Source: Owenia fusiformis
Lineage: Eukaryota > Annelida > Polychaeta > Sabellida > Oweniidae
Length of the DNA: 64,000 bases
Direction of reading: 5' to 3'
Assembly: GCA_903813345.2 (NCBI GenBank)
Contig: CAIIXF020000010.1
Span: forward strand, 27,054,425-27,118,424
Shown here: in pieces, positions 30,801 to 39,800 of the stretch
Position numbering within the stretch: the stretch's first letter is position 1
How the letters are laid out: each line of letters starts with the position of its first letter
Translations under genes and position numbers: made by a program
The notes under the pieces: generated by a model
Seen by the model: the letters and a program-made list of their open reading frames with translations, nothing else
The model's database searches: none
Told to the model about the DNA's origin: nothing

Positions 30801-33800
30801 CCAATGTAGATATTTCAAACTTCATATTTCATTATAGAAATTTTATTCCAGACTTGACAGAACTGTAACTTTAAAGAACTCTTTAAAATTGTCTTTGAAT
30901 TATACATTGAATCAGCCTGAAACCTATCTTCTAGAGGAAAACAGTTAATCCAGTCAAGACTACAGTAATGAGACAAACCCATAACTTACATAACTTAAAT
31001 AATCTGTCTCCAGATTGGTAAAGAATTATGCAGTTATATGAAGCACTATAAAGTTGATAAGCTGTTAGTTATCCAAACATATGTGTCTACTTAAGATGGA
31101 TCATTTTATGTCTTATCTTGATACTGAATTTAAATAGAGAGTCAATTTCAGAAGCTTTCAGTCTAATGTATTGCAATGTATTATGAATTCTCTACCTTTT
31201 CAATATATTGAAGCAAAATTAGAAAAAAGTTAAAAAAAACAAAAATAGATAAAAATCAAGATAAACCTTTTATTTCATTAACAAGATACTTTTTTAAAAT
31301 CAACCAAAATTTCCTTTGTACAATTACAATATTGAGAGACTTAAACATGTTGTGTATATGTCATTTTGTTCAAAACAGGTTCGGAAAGATGTTTCATTTC
31401 ATTCTGAGCATATGATACCAGAAGCAAAAGAAGTGTCTGATGTGTTTTCTAAAACAATATAGAGAAAAGTATATACATTTTTCAAATTATATTGTTACCA
31501 TTCAAAAGATGACCATTAAATTGACGATATGTAATTTTTAGAAATGTTTGATGACAGATTTAAGAGAAAAGTGTGTTCAAAAAGTTCACCATATCAATAC
31601 CAATCCTTTGCAGGTTCTCCTAAATATCCAGGATGTCAACTCTTCAGTCTATATGGAAAGGTTAAACTTGTGACTAGGATAACAAAAAGGTCAATCTTTC
31701 TAATTTTCACATATTTTGTTATATATCAGATAGACATTGAAGTTCTGCCTAAATAAAATCTGACTGTTCTTGGATTTTAAAGTGTTATGTAAAGATGATA
31801 ACTTAATAACTATTAGATGACTCTTCCACCTACACCAGTCCAGTCTATACCATTAAACATGCAATAAGAGAAGTTAATATACAGGGTGGTCCAAAAAAGT
31901 GAACCCCTGCAACAGGCTATATTTTCCTTAATACTTGCATGAATAGACTCATATTATCACATGTTGTAGAAAAAGGTGCCATAATCTATTCTCTGTCTTA
32001 AATTTGAAGAAATCACATCTAAATGAGGTTTTATATAGGAGTCATCCTCAGTGTATAGTGCTATCAACTCATAAAAGAGAATGGATCAATATGAATCTTG
32101 AATGATTAAAATTTACTTTAAAATAGTTTACATACTTTAACATAGAGATCTCGAAATGGGAACTGGGGACTGGGGACCAGCTTAGAAGATACATACAAAT
32201 ACATATATACACAAACATAGATATCTCAAACTGGGAACTGGGGACTGGGGACCTTCTTAAAAGATACATACAAATACATACATATTATATATAGCATATA
32301 GATATCTCAAACTGGGAACTGGGGACCAGCTTAGAAGATACATACAAATACATACATATTATATATAACAATATAGATATCTCAAACTGGGAATTGGGGA
32401 CTGGGGACCTTCTTAAAAGATACATACAAAAACATACATATTATATATAGCAATATCTCAAACTGGGAACTGGGGACTGGGGACCAGCGTAGAAGATACA
32501 TACAAATACATACATACATATTATATATAGCATATAGATATCTCAAAACTGGGAACTGGGGACTGGGGACCTTCTTAAAAGATACATACAAATACATACA
32601 TATTATATATAACAATATAGATATCTCAAACTGGGAACTGGGGACTGGGGACAAGCTTAGAAGATATATACAAATACATACATATATAACATGTATACAA
32701 TACACACATATCTCATAAATTAAAGCATAATTATATAGATATCATGAATTATTGTTATTTAATTAACATATTCTCTGCCAACTATTAAATTAATTGTTAT
32801 GTATCTACTGTAGTTCTATATATGTATCTAGTCTATCTAATTAACATATTCCATGCTTGTATATATATCATACATATATATAAATACATATAATAATGTA
32901 TGTATCTATCTAATTTGCATATTCTGTGCTGGCATACATAGATATATGTATGTATACATATATGTATCTATCTAATTTGCATATTCTGTGCTGGTTTACA
33001 TGGCCCATAAGCCTATGAACTGCATTTATAATATTTAATCTTATTTGATTTATCTATAATATTTATTAATCATTAATTAATCATCATGTATCTCTTAACC
33101 CAGATAAGGCTGGCTATTTTTGTAAAATATTGTGGCACTTTGGCCTAATTGCAATAAAATAAACAACTAGAAAATGGTGAAAAAATGACTCTTACAGAAT
33201 TGTATAAATAATATAACTAGCTAATGAATTAATTTAATCCTGTGTGATTACTTCAACCTGGAATACCTATTAATTCATAAATCAAAACCTTGCTTAATTA
33301 TGTCAACATTTTATATGTTGAAGTCCCCTTTGAGATCATTCCTGGAATAGCATGATGTTTAATAGTTTGATTTGATGGACAAAAACTTTACCTCTTGATC
33401 GTTTCTTCTCCTGGTCGAACATTATGGACACATCTGCAACCTGAAATTCATCAAGAAACAACATTTTATTTATTTTGCAAATGTAAATGATCAACTATCA
33501 ATTTGTCATTTGACTACAACTACATGTTGTCATGTAGTCTATGCCTGTCCAATTTTATGTTGAGCAACATGTATTCCAATGTTGAGCATTATACTCGATT
33601 ACTTTTCTAACAAATAATCATTTTGTATGAATCATTAGTTCTAATTTTTCAGTTTATAAGCGTAGCTAGTACCATAATTTAGGTACACTGTATAATGACT
33701 TACATTGCCATAGTGACTGAAAGAATGATTAACATTGCCATAGAGACTGAAAGAATGATTTACATTGCCATAGCGACTGAAAGAATGATTTTCATTGCCA

Positions 33801-36800
33801 TAGTGACTGAAAGAATGATTTACATTGCCATAGAGACTGAAAGAATGATTTACATTGCCATAGAGACTGAAAGAATGATTTACATTGCCATAGTGACTGA
33901 AAGAATGATTTACATTGCCATAGAGACTGAAAGAATGATTAACATTGCCATAGAGACTGAAAGAATGATTTACATTGCCATAGCGACTGAAAGAATGATT
34001 TACATTGCCATAGCGACTGACAGAATGATTTACATTGCCATAGTGACTGAAAGAATGACTTACATTGCCATAGCGACTGAAGAATTCCTTGAGATCATCT
34101 TCCTCTATATTGGGGGGTATCCCTCCAATGAAGACCTTCCTGTTTTTGTTTGCAGCAGCTTGGTTCAGATGTCGGGGATTACACACCTTTGGATCAATCT
34201 AAATCAGAAGATTTCAAGTAAACTATCCTGTTTATACCCATTATTACAAAACAATTTGCTGAATTTATACAGTGACATTTCAAGACACTCAAACTGTTTC
34301 TAAAAGCATTGTGTAAATGTTTTTTTAACTGGATTGGCAAGTAAGTAGTGAAGTTGTGAGAATATATTTCATTTTCATTATCTTTTCTGTATTTCTGTTT
34401 CAAGTGAGATATTTAGACATTAAACATATTCTATTGATGTCCTTCAATGTCGCCATGCTACTCTATCTAATCCTGAACCCTTGAGTAAGAGGGAAGATAT
34501 GAGTGATTTATGATTGTATTTGGAATGGGAAAGTAATCAGGCATTTGGAGAACTTGGTTTTAGTATTCCCTGTCATCATCATGTTTATATGGCCATGAAG
34601 CTGTCTTTACAAAGAGTTTTCAGCCTCGCTTGGATCCACCACTGGTGGTAATAATAGGCACAGAAGGTCCAGACGTGATGTAATTTTGCAATCTGTGTCA
34701 TTCCTAACATATCATAAGTTAGCCAATATATTATTGCGACTAATTTTTAGTAATTTTGCAATCTGTGTCATTTTTTACATATCATAACTAAGACAATAAA
34801 TTATTGTTAAGAATAAAATAAAAATCAATATTATAAGCATGTTTGCCTTCAAGTAGAGTAATTTATGTATTTCTCTTGACTAAGGTTGAATGAGGTCAAT
34901 TTCACACCTTTTTTAACTCTGCATGGCTTATCTTCATTTTTATTATTTCAAATCAATACATTTCATATCCTTTCTATTTTATGATGGTTGTAATTTTTTC
35001 TGGTTTCTTAAACTAATCAGCCTTTCTCTTCCAAAAAATGCTTTCCTCCAAGTAAGGTCCCATGGGTTAATTTTAAAACCTGATAAATTGAAGTTATTAA
35101 CCAATAACATGGCATTTGCAAATGCTGTTTCATTTTTCATTTTTCAAAAAAGGTTGAGACAAAAACTTATTTGAAGCTTCTAGCTCAATTTTGAAGGAAG
35201 CTGCATAATTTTTTGTAAAATTCAAAACAATTCTTTTTCTTGGCTAGCTTATGCCACAATCGCTTCCCCCCTGACTGAAAGCTGGCTATGCCCCTGGTTA
35301 CATCCTGGTATTTCAACACCTTGTACATTATCATCTTGTCAATGGCTTGCCCAAGAATGCTCTGAAGCTAAAATATAGCTATCAGTAGTAAATTCTCGAT
35401 CCTTTTGGCAAAATTAAGATCATGATTGGACTTTCAATTTTCCAAATATTTTAGCACAACAATCTATATGCAAGTTTAATATATTTGGATTCACCCAATA
35501 TTTTGTCTTTAAATTACTAATTTTCTCCTGGCAATGAAAATATGATGCAAATAAACCTACATGTACATGTATGTATTTCCCACTATGTGATTTTCCACCA
35601 TTTCAATATTTTTGAGATCTTGACTTGAGGTTTCAGGCAGTACCAATTAACAAGGCTCTATTCAAAGCTGGGGGAATGATAAAAAAATCAAATGATCGAT
35701 ACTAAGGATGGGACATGGGCATTTTCTTTCCAATTCAATCCTACATCAATGCAATCCTTTGTTTGAACAATTTTGAAACTTGACACTTTTTGTTTAGACA
35801 TTCTTGGCACACTGTGGTCCTCAGCAACTATACATGCATTTCATTCCATTGGAATGTATCCGACTTTTTCATGCAGAATTTCTGTACAGAATTTGCATTT
35901 TTCTCATGCAGAAAACTCGGATGTGTGTTGAGATAATAACTTAAAATGACTTACAGTTCTCCCATCTAGGACATGGGTGCCAGTTTGGAAGACTTTCTTG
36001 ACACAATCAGGATCCTTGTATGTGACGAATCCAAATCCACGTGATTTGCCAGTTGTCTGATTCTTCATGACAACACAGTCGCACACTTCTCCCCATTTGC
36101 TAAAGAACTTCAACAAACTCTCTGAAAGTTAAGACAATATCCACGCAATTTAATATTATGGTAATATGCAAAATATTTAAGTATGACATATTCTTCATAT
36201 TCAGTATTTGGAAGAATTAAAGGCTAAGACAGGCATTCTGATACTCATAGCATCTTTCTGTTTCACCTGAAACATCTCAGGGCTGAGAAGAAATGAGATG
36301 TCATGGTATATCATGATGAAGACAGGTTGAAACCAAAGATATGAAGAATCTTTAACTTGTAAATGAATTTGTGATAAATGTTCACAAACCTTGTGTTGTA
36401 TCCCAGCTCAGACCTCCAACAAACAGTTTTCTGAAAAACACAAAATCAAAAATATAACGAAGTGCCTGGCAGGCACTACTTATTAAAGCATTACGAAAAA
36501 TATTATTTAGAGAATTGGATTTAATTAATTTCCTCTAAATCAAAGCTTTCTATTGACTGAAATCATCTAAATCTCATAAAAATTACCCAGATGAGCTACC
36601 TAGAGCAAAGAGCACCATTCCCATGAGATAACCCTAAGATTCTCGGAGTCATTTTAGGAATACATGTAATATATGGTTCTTACTGATGCCTTTCTTGATA
36701 TCATTTTACTTTGAGCAGACATTGACTTCTCATTAATCCACATTTATCTTCATGAAATAAATGTTTTTTTTACTTGTAATTGGGATGTCCCATCAATAAT

Positions 36801-39800
36801 AAAGACTCTCAAACTAGATTTCATATTGACATAGTCTGAGTATAAGGATATCTGCCTATCATACTTGGAGATAATTATGATAACAAAAATACTCATTGAC
36901 ATGACTCCAACATATTTGAAGAAAAATTCACTATTTTCATACAGAGCTGAGGATATTATGTAATTTACAATTTTTAGACATCCAAAATATGATGATTGTA
37001 TATACTTTTGCCATAATGCAGGGATGAGTTACTATCTGCAAATGAAGAACATAATTGAGTAGTTCACCAAATCCCTTCAAACAACATATCATTTTTCAGC
37101 ATCATTTAACAACACAGTTTACTTTGACGGATTAACTTCTTGTTTGAAGTTGGCACATGCAACCACCATACAATGGTTTATTACAGAAATGGATAGATGC
37201 ATCCATCGATCTATAAGGCTGATTTATAATTGCGCCTACTGGCGCAGGTCTAAACCATAATTTTAACTGGAAGAACAGCACCGTTCTTTGGTCTCAAATG
37301 GGCTGGGGATTCTTTATTTTGACAAAAAAAATGATTCTCGAAATATAGAAGCATAGACTGGTTGACTGGTTTATGGTTGAAGTTTATAAAATTTTGCTTC
37401 AAGTATATTTTATAACGATGATGGCATTATTCTGATCGTAAAATCTAACAAAGCCTTTCTAATGTTAAAAATGTCGAAAGAAAAAAGATGAGCACAGAGC
37501 AAGAGATATTTATGTAAGAAGGACTATAAATGCAAATTAGGCGATACCTAACTCGAGTTCTGACATGATCAGAATAGAATTACGATTCCCAACAAGTAAA
37601 TTACAAAATGTCATACTTCTTATAATTGCTAAATTATGTTATCCATCTGTTGAGAAACATACAGAAAATCATGCTCTTCAAATAGACCTCACCCATTGTG
37701 AAATTCTAGATATTTTCAGATAGTTTAGACTGTTTTAAATTGGTAAAATAACAAAAAGGAAATGACATTTGTATATGCAGACATTTATTAAGAAGCAGAA
37801 AGAAGTGATTACATCCTAGGTTGGAAATTAGAGGAACAATTTATTTTGCAGTATAATTACAAGCTTTGCAAGACAACTCTTCTTGCAGTGAACCACTGAT
37901 CAATAAATACACCATGATGCATCCATCATTCAAACGGTCTTTAACATGGTCAAAGGAATTTTAGGCGATTAGAAGCTGCATCTATTTTAGATTATTTGGC
38001 TTTGTTGAAATCTGGGGTATGCTTTCTTTTGAAACAGTTTAACCTACTGTTGAGTATATTCATTGAAAGGAAAACCATGTGAAATCTGGGAAAGACAACA
38101 TCTTGGCTTACTCTAATGATTAAAGCATTGGATGAACCTTTTTTAAAGAACCAAACCGCTACAATGTAAATTATATCATGAGAAACACAGGCCTGATTTT
38201 GTAAAAGTGGCCCTGAAGTGCAGATAATCCTTGTAGAATAAGATATAGGCTGAAACCTTAGAACGCAACAATCAATGCTAACTTTATTTTACATTGAGTA
38301 ACTACTATTTTTCTCATCTGAGATAGATACAAATTAGTCTGGTGAAATGATGTGTAAAAATATATTAGTCCTGGTGACAGATGAAACCATACATTCACTC
38401 CTAGACCTTTGCTAATTAGGTATATTGACATTTTGCCAGCATACTATACTTGTTAGTGTTCTAGTGATATGCTACCTAATGTACCACACAAATATATAAA
38501 TTTACTTTAACAAGATATCACATAATTTCGGGATTTATAAAGCCAAATTAGCCAATTATTCTGTTTAACTCACAAGGAATAAAAAAATCATACTTGTAAA
38601 GTTGTGAAAATTATATGCAATTATAGAAATTAGTAAAATTACCATTTTATTAAATTACTATCAATATGTTAGGCTGATAATTATCGTATCATTAGATTTG
38701 CTTATCTATTTATCATGTTTACCATGTTAGATTAACTGTTAACTCTTTGCCATATAACATATGGCTTCGTTATGACTTTCAACCATCTATCAACAGTAAA
38801 AATGCTTATATTAATTTTGGCCTCATTTAAAACTAGTTTTTTTGTTTTTCATGAAAAGAGGTTCAACCATAACTGATGAGTAACTGGACAATGATTGAAC
38901 AATATTAGGCATACCACATTGCAAATTGCCAGCAATCAATTCTCAAATGGCCAACACCTAGATGGGTTGCCGAAATGTGCTATCCATACATGTATTTACA
39001 TGAATACTAAGTCACCATATTATTATTGCATTGTGCTTAATGTGTCATTGTGTTGAATTTTGGTTTGAAATCTTGTTAAAGTCTCGTTTTTTGAGAGTTT
39101 AGGAGAATTTTCCCATTTAAGACATAAAGACTAACATTTTCTTCTATTTGATGGCATTTAAAGAATTTTATGTGTAATTTTCTATCAAAAAGCTTTAATT
39201 TGCCCAGTTATTTACCTTTAGTTCAATTCTGAGGATTTTCAAGTTTTCTGAAGAAGGTCGGGCTGAATCCCCATTGACACAATGTTGAAAAACCTTTAAA
39301 GTTCCTTAACTCTTATAAGGATCACAATTTTAATTTAGGTTCATATAATTACTTTAAATCATGTTTTAAGTTGATGCAATGGAATTACTCGTTAATGATT
39401 CTTGCAATACATTTCCATGCATTCTTGCCCTACCAACACCTACGATACCATCTATTTTTCTATTTTTTATATAGAAAATGGTCAATTTAGCCAGCCAGTA
39501 AGTTATGGTGAAAAATTGCTAATACAGGAAAAGATCATTTAAAATGATTCAATGAAAAACAGGAGACTGGTAATACTATGTAGTCTAAGTTGTCCTTCCT
39601 TATATTCGATACTGATAAAAGATTTGGCAATATTTTATAAAAGATTTGGCAATATTGCGTCAATCTGCCTCAAGTTTGAGTTATTGTCATGTATGTTTCA
39701 ACTTCTACAGAATTTAAATTATTAGACTCCAGATGTCAATCTGGAGTCTATTGTTTTTGCCAGTATTCTTCTTTATTCTTATTATTCTTTTTCTTTTTAT

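Noticed and set aside
29806-32705. Open frames with repeated SPVPSSQFEIS peptides
   Set aside because: Translations of tandem units in the inverted repeat; they occur on opposite strands in the two arms and have no gene-like extension.
33692-34080. CRISPR-like array (30-bp periodicity)
   Set aside because: No unique spacers; the units are contiguous, and the context is a spliced animal gene.
33695-34303. Plus-strand open frame of 202 codons with TERMIYIAIE-type repeats
   Set aside because: It is the opposite strand of the 30-bp array; the minus-strand reading matches the true exon frame, and repeat units without stops create open frames on both strands.
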